NCBI RefSeq assembly: GCF_004217615.1
Contig: NZ_SHLD01000001.1
Coordinates: 3,906,001 to 3,970,000 of the forward strand
DNA length: 64,000 nt
Source of the DNA: Micromonospora kangleipakensis
Lineage (GTDB): Bacteria > Actinomycetota > Actinomycetes > Mycobacteriales > Micromonosporaceae
Reading direction: 5' to 3'
Part shown: piece by piece, positions 11,482-20,010 of the stretch
Position numbering within the stretch: position 1 is the stretch's first letter
How the letters are laid out: every line of letters begins with the position of its first letter
Notes under the pieces: model-generated
What the model was told of the DNA's origin: nothing
Seen by the model: the letters and a program-made list of their open reading frames with translations, nothing else
The model's database searches: none
Made by a program: the position numbers and the translations under genes

Positions 11482-12465
11482 TCAGCGGTGCGGCTTGAGC
11501 GGCTCCCACCAGGCCCGGTTCCGGCGGTACCAGTCGACGGTGGCGGCGAGGCCCTGCTCCAGGTCGACGGTGGGGGACCAGCCCAACTCGCGGTGGCTGG
11601 TGGTGCTGTCCAGCGAGTAGCGCCGGTCGTGGCCCTTGCGGTCGGCGACCGGTCGGACCCGGTCCCAGCCGGCGCCGCAGGCGGCCAGCAGCCGCCCGGT
11701 GAGCTCCCGGTTGGTCAGCTCGGCGCCGCCGCCGAGGTGGTAGACGCCGCCGGCGCGCCCGCGGGTCTGGGCCAGCGCGACGCCGTGGCAGTGGTCGTCG
11801 ACGTGCAGCCACTCCCGGACGTTGCCGCCGTCGCCGTAGAGCGGCACGTCGTGCCCGTCGAGCAGGTTGGTGACGAAGAGCGGCACGATCTTCTCGGGGT
11901 ACTGGTAGGGGCCGTAGGTGTTGGCGCCCCGGGTGACGACGACGTCCAGGCCGTGGGTGCGGTGGTAGGCGAGGGCGAGCAGATCGGCGCCGGCCTTGGC
12001 GGCCGAGTACGGCGAGCTGGGGTCCAGCGGCGCCCGCTCGGTCCACGAGCCGGTGGCCACGGAGCCGTACACCTCGTCGGTGGAGACCTGCACCATGCGG
12101 CGTACGCCGTGCCGCAGCGCGGCGTCGAGCAGGGTCTGGGTGCCGACCACGTTGGTGGTGACGAAGGCCGCGGCGCCGGTGATGGACCGGTCCACGTGTG
12201 ATTCGGCGGCGAAGTGCACGACGACGTCGTGGCCGCCGACGACGGCGTCGACCAGGGGCGCGTCGCGGATGTCGCCGTGGACCACCCGCAGCCGGGGGTC
12301 GGTGCGGACGGCGTCGAGGCTGCCCTCGGTGCCGGCGTAGGTGAACGCGTCGAGCACGGTGACCGCGTCGATGTCGACGTCGAGGGCCGGCTCGGCGCCG
12401 CGGAGCAGCCGCCGCACGTACGCCGATCCGATGAAGCCGGCGCCGCCGGTGACGAGGATCCTCAC
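11482..12465 (-). CDS. rmlB: dTDP-glucose 4,6-dehydratase-like SDR
   Basis: Extended short-chain dehydrogenase converting dTDP-glucose to dTDP-4-keto-6-deoxyglucose in deoxysugar synthesis, 327 aa. N-terminal NAD motif TGGAGFIGS, substrate motifs HFAAESHVDRS and STDEVYGS, catalytic YSAAK, and NTYGPYQYPEKIVP. GTG at 12465 has TACGTT 7 nt upstream (leaderless). No other rml or sugar genes lie nearby, and the gene separates prcA from pafA on the opposite strand. The symbol is inferred from motifs; another nucleotide-sugar dehydratase specificity is possible. Confidence 0.9.
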   Translation of the reverse strand: MRILVTGGAGFIGSAYVRRLLRGAEPALDVDIDAVTVLDAFTYAGTEGSLDAVRTDPRLRVVHGDIRDAPLVDAVVGGHDVVVHFAAESHVDRSITGAAAFVTTNVVGTQTLLDAALRHGVRRMVQVSTDEVYGSVATGSWTERAPLDPSSPYSAAKAGADLLALAYHRTHGLDVVVTRGANTYGPYQYPEKIVPLFVTNLLDGHDVPLYGDGGNVREWLHVDDHCHGVALAQTRGRAGGVYHLGGGAELTNRELTGRLLAACGAGWDRVRPVADRKGHDRRYSLDSTTSHRELGWSPTVDLEQGLAATVDWYRRNRAWWEPLKPHR

Positions 12466-12472
12466 GGCTGGG

Positions 12473-12478
12473 AACGTA
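12473..12478 (-). promoter_or_regulatory. -10 hexamer of rmlB
   Basis: TACGTT on the minus strand, 7 nt before GTG at 12465. Confidence 0.5.
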
Positions 12479-12587
12479 CCGGCTCGCCGGTCGGGGCGCG
12501 GCGGGACCGCCGGTGCCGCGGGGCGCGCGGGACGGCCGCCGATGAGACGGCTGGGTTGAGCGCTGCCCATGTGGGGCCTCGGGCGGC

Positions 12588-12593
12588 TAATGT
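12588..12593 (+). promoter_or_regulatory. -10 hexamer of pafA
   Basis: TAATGT followed by 6 nt and the ATG at 12600. There is no ribosome site, so pafA is probably translated from a leaderless message. Confidence 0.6.
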
Positions 12594-12599
12594 CACATC

Positions 12600-13958
12600 A
12601 TGGAGCGGCGAATCTTCGGCCTCGAGACCGAGTACGGCGTCACCTGCACCTATCGCGGGCAGCGCCGGCTTTCCCCCGACGAGGTCGCGCGGTACCTGTT
12701 CCGGCGGGTGGTGTCGTGGGGCCGGTCGAGCAACGTGTTCCTGCGCAACGGGGCCCGCCTCTACCTGGACGTGGGCTCGCACCCGGAGTACGCGACACCG
12801 GAGTGCGACTCGGTCACCGATCTGGTCGCTCACGACCGGGCCGGTGAGCGGATCCTGGAGGGGCTGCTCGTCGACGCGGAGAAGCGGCTGCACGACGAGG
12901 GCATCGCGGGTGAGATCTACCTGTTCAAGAACAACACCGACTCGGCCGGCAACTCGTACGGCTGCCACGAGAACTACCTGGTCTCCCGGCACGGCGAGTT
13001 CGGCCGGCTCGCCGACGTGCTGATCCCGTTCCTGGTCACCCGGCAGTTGATCTGCGGAGCGGGGAAGGTGCTGCAGACCCCGCGCGGGGCGGTCTACTGC
13101 CTGTCGCAGCGGGCCGAGCACATCTGGGAGGGCGTCTCCTCGGCGACCACCCGGAGCCGACCGATCATCAACACCCGGGACGAGCCGCACGCCGACGCCG
13201 AGCGGTACCGGCGGCTGCACGTGATCGTGGGCGACTCGAACATGAACGAGGTGACCACGCTGCTGAAGGTGGGCACCGCCGACATCGTGCTGCGGATGAT
13301 CGAGGCCGGGGTGGTGATGCGGGACCTGTCGCTGGAGAACCCGATCCGGGCGATCCGCGAGGTGTCGCACGACATCACCGGCCGGCGCAAGGTGCGGCTG
13401 GCCTCCGGCAAGGAGGTCAGCGCGCTGGATATCCAGCAGGAGTACCTGGCCAAGGCGACCGAGTTCGTGGAGCGGCGCGGCGGCGACCAGACCGCGAAGC
13501 GGGTGGTGGAGCTCTGGGGCCGGGTGCTGCGGGCGGTGGAGACCGGCGACCTGGACCCGGTGGCCCGGGAGATCGACTGGGTGACCAAGCTGAAGCTGAT
13601 CGAGCGGTACCAGCGCAAGCACGACCTGCCGCTGTCGCATCCGCGGGTGGCGCAGATGGACCTGGCGTACCACGACCTGCGGCGCGGCCGCGGCCTGTAC
13701 GGGCTGCTGGAGCGGCGCGGCGAGGTGGACCGGGTGGCGACCGACCCGGAGATCTTCGAGGCGAAGGAGACCCCGCCGCAGACCACCCGGGCGCGGCTGC
13801 GCGGTGAGTTCATCCGGCATGCGCAGGAGAAGCGGCGGGACTTCACCGTCGACTGGGTGCACCTGAAGCTGAACGACCAGGCGCAGCGGACCGTGCTCTG
13901 CAAGGACCCGTTCCGGGCGTACGACGAGCGGGTGGAGCGGCTGATCGCCAGCATGTGA
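12600..13958 (+). CDS. pafA: Pup ligase PafA
   Basis: ATP-dependent carboxylate-amine ligase that joins the Pup C-terminal Glu to substrate lysines, 452 aa. The N-terminus [18 protein letters not shown] carries the glutamates for ATP/Mg; shared Dop/PafA motifs are [34 protein letters not shown] and [19 protein letters not shown]. The C-terminal domain (last ~70 residues, [22 protein letters not shown]) is typical. Leaderless ATG at 12600. Transcribed apart from the pup operon. Confidence 0.98.
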   Translation: MERRIFGLETEYGVTCTYRGQRRLSPDEVARYLFRRVVSWGRSSNVFLRNGARLYLDVGSHPEYATPECDSVTDLVAHDRAGERILEGLLVDAEKRLHDEGIAGEIYLFKNNTDSAGNSYGCHENYLVSRHGEFGRLADVLIPFLVTRQLICGAGKVLQTPRGAVYCLSQRAEHIWEGVSSATTRSRPIINTRDEPHADAERYRRLHVIVGDSNMNEVTTLLKVGTADIVLRMIEAGVVMRDLSLENPIRAIREVSHDITGRRKVRLASGKEVSALDIQQEYLAKATEFVERRGGDQTAKRVVELWGRVLRAVETGDLDPVAREIDWVTKLKLIERYQRKHDLPLSHPRVAQMDLAYHDLRRGRGLYGLLERRGEVDRVATDPEIFEAKETPPQTTRARLRGEFIRHAQEKRRDFTVDWVHLKLNDQAQRTVLCKDPFRAYDERVERLIASM

Positions 13959-13999
13959 CGGCGAAGGCGGCGGGTGCCGGGGGGCGCCGCCCGTCCCGG

Positions 14000-14005
14000 T
14001 ACGCT
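14000..14005 (+). promoter_or_regulatory. -10 hexamer of the small membrane protein gene
   Basis: TACGCT, 9 nt before the ATG at 14015; near-leaderless. Confidence 0.4.
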
Positions 14006-14014
14006 GGCGACGCG

Positions 14015-14209
14015 ATGAACACTTCCGAACCCTCCGGCCGCGACAGCGGCACCGAGAAGCTGAACTGGATCGACCGCCGCCGCGAGAAGATCCGCGCCGA
14101 GATCGACCGCAACCGCCGCGGCGAGTACACGGTGCCGACCTGGGTGCTGGCGGCGGCGCTGGTCCTGATCGTGGGCGCCTGGCTGGCGCTGATCCTCTTC
14201 GCCGGCTGA
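14015..14209 (+). CDS. Small single-pass membrane protein downstream of pafA
   Basis: 64-aa protein: a charged N-terminal half with a likely amphipathic helix (LNWIDRRREKIRAEIDRNRR) and one C-terminal membrane helix (residues ~42-63, VLAAALVLIVGAWLALILF). No enzyme motif. A longer in-frame start at 13955 overlaps pafA but lies upstream of the TACGCT hexamer, so ATG at 14015 is preferred. Position just after pafA suggests, but does not prove, a link to pupylation. Function unknown. Confidence 0.75.
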   Translation: MNTSEPSGRDSGTEKLNWIDRRREKIRAEIDRNRRGEYTVPTWVLAAALVLIVGAWLALILFAG

Positions 14210-14284
14210 CCCGTTCCCGGCTGGTCGCCCAGCCTGACGAGGTGCGGGTCGGCTGAGGGTGGCGCGGCCGGGACGGCCTTGACA

Positions 14285-14923
14285 GTGCCGCCGGGTCATG
14301 ATCGTCTATGTCTTTCGCCGGGCTCGATCGCGGGTGGGACATGCCGGTCGCGGAGCGGAAGGGAGCGTGACGTCATCGCGCACATCGATCTCGGCTTCGA
14401 CGAGCGGCAGCACCCCGGCATCCGGGGGCTGACCCGGTTCCGCCCGGAGACCGCCGGGCCGCTCAACGCCCTGGCGGAGACGCTGCTGCGGGCGCCGCAC
14501 CCGACCCTGACGCCGGGGGAGCGGGAGCTGATCGCCGCGTACGTGTCGGCCCTGAACGACTGCGGCTTCTGCCGCGCCTCCCACTCGGCGACGGCGGCGG
14601 CCCAACTGCCGGCGGGGATGTCCCTGGTCGAGCAGGTGCGCGCCGACGTGGACGCCGCGCCGGTCGGGGAGAAGCTGCGGGCCCTGCTGCGGATCGCCGC
14701 CGCCGTCCAGCGCGGCGGCCGGGAGGTGACCGGCGAGCTGGTCGACGCCGCCCGGGCCGCGGGCGCCACCGACCTGGAGCTGCACGACACGGTGCTGATC
14801 GCCGCCGCGTTCTGCATGTACAACCGGTACGTCGACGGGCTGGCCGCGTTCACGCCGGAGGATCCGCGGGCGTACGAGATGGCGGCCCGGCACCTTGTGG
14901 CGCACGGCTACGACGCGGGCTGA
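14285..14923 (+). CDS. Carboxymuconolactone decarboxylase/AhpD-like peroxidase-related protein
   Basis: Alkylhydroperoxidase D-like fold protein with the CxxCxxxH redox motif DCGFCRASHS, likely reducing peroxides or acting with a thiol partner. Family similarity begins at AHIDLGFDERQHPGIRGL; there the codon in the Met position is ATC (14375-14377), preceded by GGAAGGGAG. The only canonical in-frame starts are TTG 14279 and GTG 14285, which add ~30 unlikely, Arg/Gly-rich residues and overlap a TTGACA. So the start is doubtful: either a non-standard AUC start, a mutated ATG, or the long form. The coding body is intact to 14923. Confidence 0.8.
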   Translation: MPPGHDRLCLSPGSIAGGTCRSRSGRERDVIAHIDLGFDERQHPGIRGLTRFRPETAGPLNALAETLLRAPHPTLTPGERELIAAYVSALNDCGFCRASHSATAAAQLPAGMSLVEQVRADVDAAPVGEKLRALLRIAAAVQRGGREVTGELVDAARAAGATDLELHDTVLIAAAFCMYNRYVDGLAAFTPEDPRAYEMAARHLVAHGYDAG

Positions 14924-14935
14924 CCCCGCCGCCGG

Positions 14936-16021
14936 TCAGCCGCTGAGGCGGGCCGCGTGCCGGCCGGCCGCCGCCGCGGCCAGGAAGTAGGCGTGGTCGG
15001 CGGCCAGGCCGCGACCCATGGTGGACAGCGCAACCGGGGCGGCGCGCAGCGCGGCGTCGAGGCCGTCGGTGGGCACCCGGACGATCGGGTGCCGCCCCGC
15101 GAGGGGGGCGAGCGCCGCGTCGACCGCCGCGGCGAGCGCCGGGTCCAGGCCGTCGGGCACGACGAGGTCCGCCGCCGCGAGCGCGACCCGGCCGTACGCG
15201 GTGAGGCTGTGGTGGGAGACGCCGCGGTGCCGGGGGCGGGGGTCGGCGCCGGAGATCCGCAGCGAGCCGACCGGGCGGCCGCCGAGGGTGGCGACGGCGT
15301 TGACCGCCTCGCCGACGGCGACGCCGGAGAAGCCCCAGCGGGTGCCGGTGCCCAGGTTGCCGGGTCCCTGGGCGACGATGGCGACGTCGGCGCGGAGCAC
15401 GTGCCGGGCGGCGAGCAGCCCGCTGTGCAGGGTGCTGGCCTCCAGGTCGCCGCCGAAGGCCTGGCCGACGCTGACCGTGCCGGCGAGGTGGTCGGCGAGC
15501 CCGGCGAGGGTGCGGGAGAACCAGGCGGGCAGCGCCCCGCCGTCGGTGAGCAGGTACGCCACCCGGGCGTCCGGGGCGTCGGCGTGGATCCCGGCGAGGA
15601 TCGCCGGCAGGGCGGAGTGCAGGTCGGCGGTGACCACCGGCATCCCGTCCAGGCTCTCCGCGGCGGCGAGCAGGTCGTGGTGCGGGGAGGCCTCCTCGTC
15701 CACGCCGAGCAGGATGGGTTGCAGCGGGGTGTAGCGGGCCTTCACCAGGTGGCCGGCGTCGCGGGTGTCGAGGGCCCGCGGCGGGTCCGGCGGCAGCCGG
15801 TCGGGCAGGGCCACGACCAGGGCGTACCCGCCGGTGCCGAGGCCCATCAGCAGGGCGCCGGCGTTGAGCAGCACCCGGTCGCCGGGCTCGGGGTCGCCGA
15901 CCAGCGCCGGGTAGGCCAGGGCGCGCATCCGGGCGCCGTCGGGCAGGTCGACGTCGAGTTCCGCCGCGCCGGCCCACCGCCGCCGCACCGCCGTGACCGT
16001 TCCGGACCGCCATCGCACCAT
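14936..16021 (-). CDS. DUF3866 family protein
   Basis: 361-aa protein of a widespread actinobacterial family of unknown function. Conserved stretches: HLVKARYTPLQPILLGVDEE, AYLLTDGGALPAWFSRT, VAIVAQGPGNLGTGTRWGFSG and HHSLTAYGRVALAAADL. Soluble, no signal peptide. ATG at 16021 is chosen because TAGCGT ends 7 nt upstream, excluding a GTG 9 nt further upstream that overlaps the hexamer. It converges on the AhpD-like gene with 12 nt between the stops. Confidence 0.9.
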   Translation of the reverse strand: MVRWRSGTVTAVRRRWAGAAELDVDLPDGARMRALAYPALVGDPEPGDRVLLNAGALLMGLGTGGYALVVALPDRLPPDPPRALDTRDAGHLVKARYTPLQPILLGVDEEASPHHDLLAAAESLDGMPVVTADLHSALPAILAGIHADAPDARVAYLLTDGGALPAWFSRTLAGLADHLAGTVSVGQAFGGDLEASTLHSGLLAARHVLRADVAIVAQGPGNLGTGTRWGFSGVAVGEAVNAVATLGGRPVGSLRISGADPRPRHRGVSHHSLTAYGRVALAAADLVVPDGLDPALAAAVDAALAPLAGRHPIVRVPTDGLDAALRAAPVALSTMGRGLAADHAYFLAAAAAGRHAARLSG

Positions 16022-16028
16022 GCCCGGC

Positions 16029-16034
16029 ACGCTA
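16029..16034 (-). promoter_or_regulatory. -10 hexamer of the DUF3866 gene
   Basis: TAGCGT on the minus strand, 7 nt before ATG at 16021; it overlaps the alternative GTG. Confidence 0.55.
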
Positions 16035-16064
16035 TCCGCGTCCGCCGGGCCGGGCGTCCCCGGG

Positions 16065-17078
16065 TCAGGACTGGCCGCCGGCGCCGGCCTCCTGATCCGC
16101 CGGACGATCGCCCTCGTCCTGGGTGCGGCGGGCGCGTCGGCCGCCGGCGCCGGGCATCGACCGGGTGGGGTCGAGGAAGACGTACCCGATCTCCGGGTAC
16201 CGGTCGGTGAGCCGGCGCTCGGCCTCGTCCGCGGCGGCCTCGATGTCGGCGCCGGTGGCGTCGTCGTGGAAGTCGACCTTGGCGGCGACCAGGATGTCCT
16301 CCGGGCCGAGCAGCATGGTCATCAGCGTGTCGACCCGGTCCACCGTCGGCAGTCCGGCCAGCTCCCGCTCGATCTCCCGGTGCACGCGTTCCGAGACGGC
16401 GCGGCCGACCAGCAGCGAGACGTTGCTCCGGGCCAGGATGGTGGCGACCGTCAGCAGCAGCACGCCGATGAGGATCGAGGCGATGCCGTCGTAGAGCTCG
16501 TCCCCGGTGAGGTGGGAGAGCCCGAGTCCGGCGCCGGCGATCAGCAGACCGATCAGGGCGGCGCTGTCCTCCAGGAAGACCGCCTTGACGGTGGTGTCGG
16601 CGGTCAGCCGGAGATAGCGGCGCGGGCTGGCCCGCCAGCGGCGGGACTCCCGGCGGACCTGCCGGACCGCCCGGGTCAGGGAGACCGACTCGATCACGAA
16701 GGAGACCGCCAGCACGAGGTACGACGCCAGGTAGGCACCGGTGTGCTCGTGCATGATGATCGTGGTCACGCCGTGGGTGATGGCGAAGCCGGCGCCGGCG
16801 ACGAAGGTGAACAGCGCGGCGAGGAAAGCCCAGACGTAGCTCTCCTTGCCGTACCCGAAGGGGTGGCGGGTATCGGCGGGCCGCGCGCCCCGGCGTAGCG
16901 CCAGGTAGAGCAGCACCTCGGTGGTGGTGTCGGCGACGGAGTGGGCGGCCTCGGAGAGCATCGCGGCTGACCCGGAGATCAGCCCGGCGACCAGCTTGGC
17001 GACGGCGATGGCGAGGTTCGCCGCGCCGGCGACGACGACCGTGCGGACGCTCTCGGTCCTGGCTTCCGCTTCCGCCAT
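16065..17078 (-). CDS. Cation diffusion facilitator (CDF) family transporter
   Basis: Proton-coupled efflux of divalent metal (Zn, Mn, Fe or Co), 337 aa, cytoplasmic membrane, dimer. Six membrane helices; the transport-site motifs are MLSEAAHSVADTTTEVLL in helix 2 (His and Asp) and a second acidic site in ITHGV/VLAVSFVIESVSL. The C-terminal domain (from ~235) is the ferredoxin-like CDF dimerisation fold. The tail is charged and low-complexity. Leaderless ATG after TAGGGT. The metal cannot be assigned from sequence. Confidence 0.93.
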   Translation of the reverse strand: MAEAEARTESVRTVVVAGAANLAIAVAKLVAGLISGSAAMLSEAAHSVADTTTEVLLYLALRRGARPADTRHPFGYGKESYVWAFLAALFTFVAGAGFAITHGVTTIIMHEHTGAYLASYLVLAVSFVIESVSLTRAVRQVRRESRRWRASPRRYLRLTADTTVKAVFLEDSAALIGLLIAGAGLGLSHLTGDELYDGIASILIGVLLLTVATILARSNVSLLVGRAVSERVHREIERELAGLPTVDRVDTLMTMLLGPEDILVAAKVDFHDDATGADIEAAADEAERRLTDRYPEIGYVFLDPTRSMPGAGGRRARRTQDEGDRPADQEAGAGGQS

Positions 17079-17084
17079 GCGCTC

Positions 17085-17090
17085 ACCCTA
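17085..17090 (-). promoter_or_regulatory. -10 hexamer of the CDF gene
   Basis: TAGGGT on the minus strand, 6 nt before ATG at 17078. Confidence 0.5.
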
Positions 17091-17213
17091 TGGCCGGTTC
17101 CGGCCGGCCGCCCGACGACTGGAGACCGGTCCACAGGCTGTGGCGTGGCTCGCCCCGGCCCCGACGCTCCGCGCGCCGCGCCCGCGGGTGCACACCCACG
17201 GCGCGCGGGCTGC

Positions 17214-17219
17214 TAGCGT
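17214..17219 (+). promoter_or_regulatory. -10 hexamer of pafB-pafC
   Basis: TAGCGT followed by 6 nt and GTG at 17226; leaderless. Confidence 0.55.
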
Positions 17220-17225
17220 TCACAC

Positions 17226-18224
17226 GTGTCGCGGAGCCGTACTGAACGCCTGGTCAACCTGGTGATCTGCCTGCTCTCCACGCGACGGTTCCTGACCGCC
17301 GCGCAGATCGCCGCGACCGTGCCCGGTTATGAGCACGATCCGGACGACGCCAAGGACCACGAGGCGTTCCAGCGCAAGTTCGAACGGGACAAGGCGGAGC
17401 TGCGCGAGCTGGGGGTGCCGCTGGAGACCGGAACGGCGAGCGTCTTCGACGCCGAGCCCGGTTACCGGATCGCGCACCGCGAGTACGCGCTGCCCGACAT
17501 CCCCCTGGAGCCGGACGAGGCCGCCGCCGTGGGCATCGCCGCCCGGCTGTGGCAGCACGCCGGCCTGGCCGCGGCCGCCTCCTCCGGGCTCGCCAAGCTG
17601 CGCGCCGCCGGGGTGGACGTGGACCCGCAGGCCACCCTGGGGCTGGAGCCGATGGTCACGGTCGACCCGGCGTTCGCCCCGCTGACCGCCGCGGCCAGGG
17701 ACCGGCGGGAGGTCAACTTCGACTACCGGGTGCCGGACCGGGACGCGTCGAGCCGCCGCCGGCTGCAGCCGTGGGGTGTGGTCTGCTGGCGCGGCCGGTG
17801 GTACGTGGTCGGCCACGACCTGGACCGGGACGCCACCCGCTGCTTCCGCCTGTCCCGGGTGGTCGGCGCGGTCCGGGTGACCGGCCAGCCCGGGGCGTAC
17901 GATCCGCCCGCCGGGGTGGACCTGATCAGCCACGTCGCCCGCTGGTCCGGGCCGGTGGAGCGGACCGGGCGGGCCACCGTGCTGGTCGCGCCGGGCCGGG
18001 CCGCCGGGCTGCGCCGCTGGGCGGTGGAGAGCACCACCGGGCCGGACGGCGACCGGCTGGTCCTGCCGTACGCCGATCCGGACTCCCTCGCCGGCCAGCT
18101 CGTCGGGTACGGCCCCGACGTGCGGGTGCTGGATCCGCCGGAGGTCCGCGAGGCGGTCATCCAGCGGCTGAAGGAGATCGCCGCCCGGCACGACGAGCTG
18201 GCGGTGGCCGGGGGTGCCCGGTGA
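17226..18224 (+). CDS. pafB: WYL-domain DNA-damage regulator PafB
   Basis: One half of the PafBC transcriptional activator of the LexA-independent DNA-damage response, 332 aa. N-terminal winged HTH (residues ~3-85, SRSRTERLVNLVICLLSTRRFLT), middle WYL domain around RREVNFDYRVPD and RGRWYVVGHDLDRDATRCF, and a C-terminal WCX extension. The WYL domain senses single-stranded DNA. It overlaps pafC by 4 nt. It lies a few kb from the pup genes and directly before the tat genes, as in mycobacteria. Confidence 0.96.
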   Translation: MSRSRTERLVNLVICLLSTRRFLTAAQIAATVPGYEHDPDDAKDHEAFQRKFERDKAELRELGVPLETGTASVFDAEPGYRIAHREYALPDIPLEPDEAAAVGIAARLWQHAGLAAAASSGLAKLRAAGVDVDPQATLGLEPMVTVDPAFAPLTAAARDRREVNFDYRVPDRDASSRRRLQPWGVVCWRGRWYVVGHDLDRDATRCFRLSRVVGAVRVTGQPGAYDPPAGVDLISHVARWSGPVERTGRATVLVAPGRAAGLRRWAVESTTGPDGDRLVLPYADPDSLAGQLVGYGPDVRVLDPPEVREAVIQRLKEIAARHDELAVAGGAR

Positions 18225-19228
18225 CCCGCCCCGCGGCCCGCGGCGGCCGCGCCTCGGCGGACCGGCTGGCCCGGCTGCTGAACCTGGTGCCCTACCTGCT
18301 GGCCCGGCCCGGCATCGAGATCGCCGAGGCGGCCGGTGACCTGGGGGTGACCGAGCGGCAGCTGCGGGAGGACCTGGAGCTGCTCTGGGTGTGCGGGTTG
18401 CCCGGTTACGGCCCGGGTGACCTGATCGACATGGCGTTCGACGGTGACCGGGTGACCATCACCTACGACGCGGGGATCGACCGGCCGCTGCGGCTCACCC
18501 CGGACGAGGCCCTCGCCCTGGTGGTGGCGCTGCGGATGCTCGCGGAGACCCCGGGCGTGGCCAACCGGGAGGCCGTCGAGCGGGCCCTCGCCAAGATCGA
18601 GAACGCGGCCGGTGACCTGGTGGCCGCCCCGGTGGAGGTCCGGCTGCCCGGCGACACCGCCCGGGTGCGGGAGCTGCGCGCCGCGGTCGAGCGCGGCCGC
18701 GCCCTGCGGATCACCTACTACACCGCGGCCCGGGACGAGACCAGCGAGCGGACCATCGACCCGCTGCGGATGCTGATGGTGGGCGGCCGGGCGTACGTCG
18801 AGGCGTGGTGCCGGCGGGCCGAGGCGGTCCGGCTGTTCCGGGCCGATCGGATCGACGCGGTCACCGAGCTGGCGGAGGCGGCGGTGGTGCCGCCGCAGGC
18901 CCGCCCGCACGACCTCTCCGACGGGGTGTTCCGCCCCTCGCCGGACCTGCCGCTGATCACCCTGCGGATCGGCCGGGGCGAGCGGTGGATCACCGAGTAC
19001 TACCCGTGCGAGCGGGTCGAGGCCGACGGCGAGCAGTGGCTGGTGTCCCTGCGGGTCACCGACCTGGGCTGGGCCCGCCGCTTCGTGCTCGGGCTGGGCC
19101 CGGACGTCACGGTGGTCGCCCCGGCGGAGCTGGCCGAGCAGGTCCGCGCCCAGGCGGTCGCCGCGCTCGACGCGTACGCGACGCCGGCGGCGCCCGCCGA
19201 TCCGGCGGGGGCGGCGGTCACCCAGTAG
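18221..19228 (+). CDS. pafC: WYL-domain DNA-damage regulator PafC
   Basis: Partner of PafB, 335 aa, with the same HTH-WYL-WCX order: HTH in DRLARLLNLVPYLLARPG, WYL region around RALRITYYTAARDETSERT and GGRAYVEAWCRRAEAVRLFR. GTG start within the pafB stop (GTGA), so translation is coupled and the 1:1 complex is favoured. The promoter of the following small gene lies across its stop codon. Confidence 0.96.
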   Translation: MTRPAARGGRASADRLARLLNLVPYLLARPGIEIAEAAGDLGVTERQLREDLELLWVCGLPGYGPGDLIDMAFDGDRVTITYDAGIDRPLRLTPDEALALVVALRMLAETPGVANREAVERALAKIENAAGDLVAAPVEVRLPGDTARVRELRAAVERGRALRITYYTAARDETSERTIDPLRMLMVGGRAYVEAWCRRAEAVRLFRADRIDAVTELAEAAVVPPQARPHDLSDGVFRPSPDLPLITLRIGRGERWITEYYPCERVEADGEQWLVSLRVTDLGWARRFVLGLGPDVTVVAPAELAEQVRAQAVAALDAYATPAAPADPAGAAVTQ

Positions 19229-19231
19229 GCT
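19226..19231 (+). promoter_or_regulatory. -10 hexamer overlapping the pafC stop
   Basis: TAGGCT, whose TAG is the pafC stop; 7 nt then GTG at 19239. Confidence 0.45.
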
Positions 19232-19238
19232 GACCGCC

Positions 19239-19445
19239 GTGGTGACGTGGATCGTGCTCGCGGTGGTGCTGTTCGCGCTCGTCGTGCTGGCCCTGGCGGT
19301 GCGGCCGGTGCTGGCGCGGCTGCCCCGGCTGCGCCGGGCTGCGGTGGCGCTGCAGGGGCGGCAGGCCGAGGCGGAGGCGTTGCAGGCCCGAGCTGCCACC
19401 GCCCAGGAGCGGGTGGCGTTGATCAAGGCCAAGCGGGGTAAGTGA
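19239..19445 (+). CDS. Small membrane protein between pafC and tatA
   Basis: 68 aa: an N-terminal membrane helix (residues 3-23, WIVLAVVLFALVVLALAV) followed by a basic amphipathic/coiled region rich in Arg, Ala and Gln. Unknown function. Similar short proteins sit between pafC and tatA in other actinobacteria as I recall. The shape (short TM plus amphipathic helix) resembles a TatA/B-type protein, but no TatA motif is present. Confidence 0.75.
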   Translation: MVTWIVLAVVLFALVVLALAVRPVLARLPRLRRAAVALQGRQAEAEALQARAATAQERVALIKAKRGK

Positions 19446-19660
19446 TCGATCGGTGTCGGTCCCGGGCGCGTCAGCTGCGCGTTCGGCGGCCGTTGCGCGC
19501 AGGAACGCGCCCCGCAGACGGTTGACGGGACACTCCGGGTTGGTCGAGACTTCACCGGCCGGGCCCGCACCGACCGACCCGGCGGGGTGGCAAGCGCTCT
19601 CGACGCACGTACGATGGGCTGCGACCGCCCCTCAACGACTCAGAGCGACTGGAGCTTCCC
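19446..19660. other. 215-nt intergenic region upstream of tatA
   Basis: No convincing frame. It holds the tatA promoter candidate at 19610 and the tatA leader; otherwise nothing recognised. Confidence 0.6.
19610..19615 (+). promoter_or_regulatory. Possible -10 of tatA-tatC
   Basis: TACGAT about 45 nt before the tatA ATG, which has CTGGAG as ribosome site. Confidence 0.45.
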
Positions 19661-19993
19661 ATGGGTGCCCTCAAGCCGTGGCACATCGCCGTACTCGTGG
19701 TCGTGCTGATCCTGCTCTTCGGCGCGAAGCGGCTCCCCGACGCGGCCCGCTCGCTGGGCCGCTCGCTGCGGATCATCAAGGCTGAGACCAAGAGCCTGCA
19801 CGACGACGACCGTGACCTGGCCGAGAAGGCCGACGCGCAGGCCGGCTACCAGCCGCTCCAGCCGTACGCCGGTCAGCAGCCGCAGCAGGGTTACGCGCCG
19901 CAGCAGCCCCCGCAGCAGCAGCAGTACGCCCCGCAGCCGCAGCAGCCGGTCGCCCCGCCGGTCGACCCGGTGCAGCGCGTCCGCGACAACTGA
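19661..19993 (+). CDS. tatA: Sec-independent translocase subunit TatA
   Basis: Pore-forming subunit of the twin-arginine translocase, 110 aa. N-terminal helix HIAVLVVVLILLFGAKRLPD with the conserved FGAKRLPD hinge, then the amphipathic helix AARSLGRSLRIIKAETKSL. The C-terminal ~50 residues are a Gln/Pro/Tyr-rich low-complexity tail from a CAG-rich tract. 17 nt upstream of tatC in the same operon. Confidence 0.97.
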   Translation: MGALKPWHIAVLVVVLILLFGAKRLPDAARSLGRSLRIIKAETKSLHDDDRDLAEKADAQAGYQPLQPYAGQQPQQGYAPQQPPQQQQYAPQPQQPVAPPVDPVQRVRDN

Positions 19994-20010
19994 CCGAAGG
20001 GCTCAGCACC

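Noticed and set aside
14279..14307. TTGACA with TCGTCT 17 nt downstream as a promoter for the AhpD-like gene
   Set aside because: The -10 is a weak match and the transcript would start near a short upstream frame; kept only as an argument about the start codon.
19870..19960. CAG-rich tract in tatA as a possible repeat element
   Set aside because: It is in frame and encodes the Gln/Pro-rich tail normal for actinobacterial TatA; no CRISPR-like spacing.
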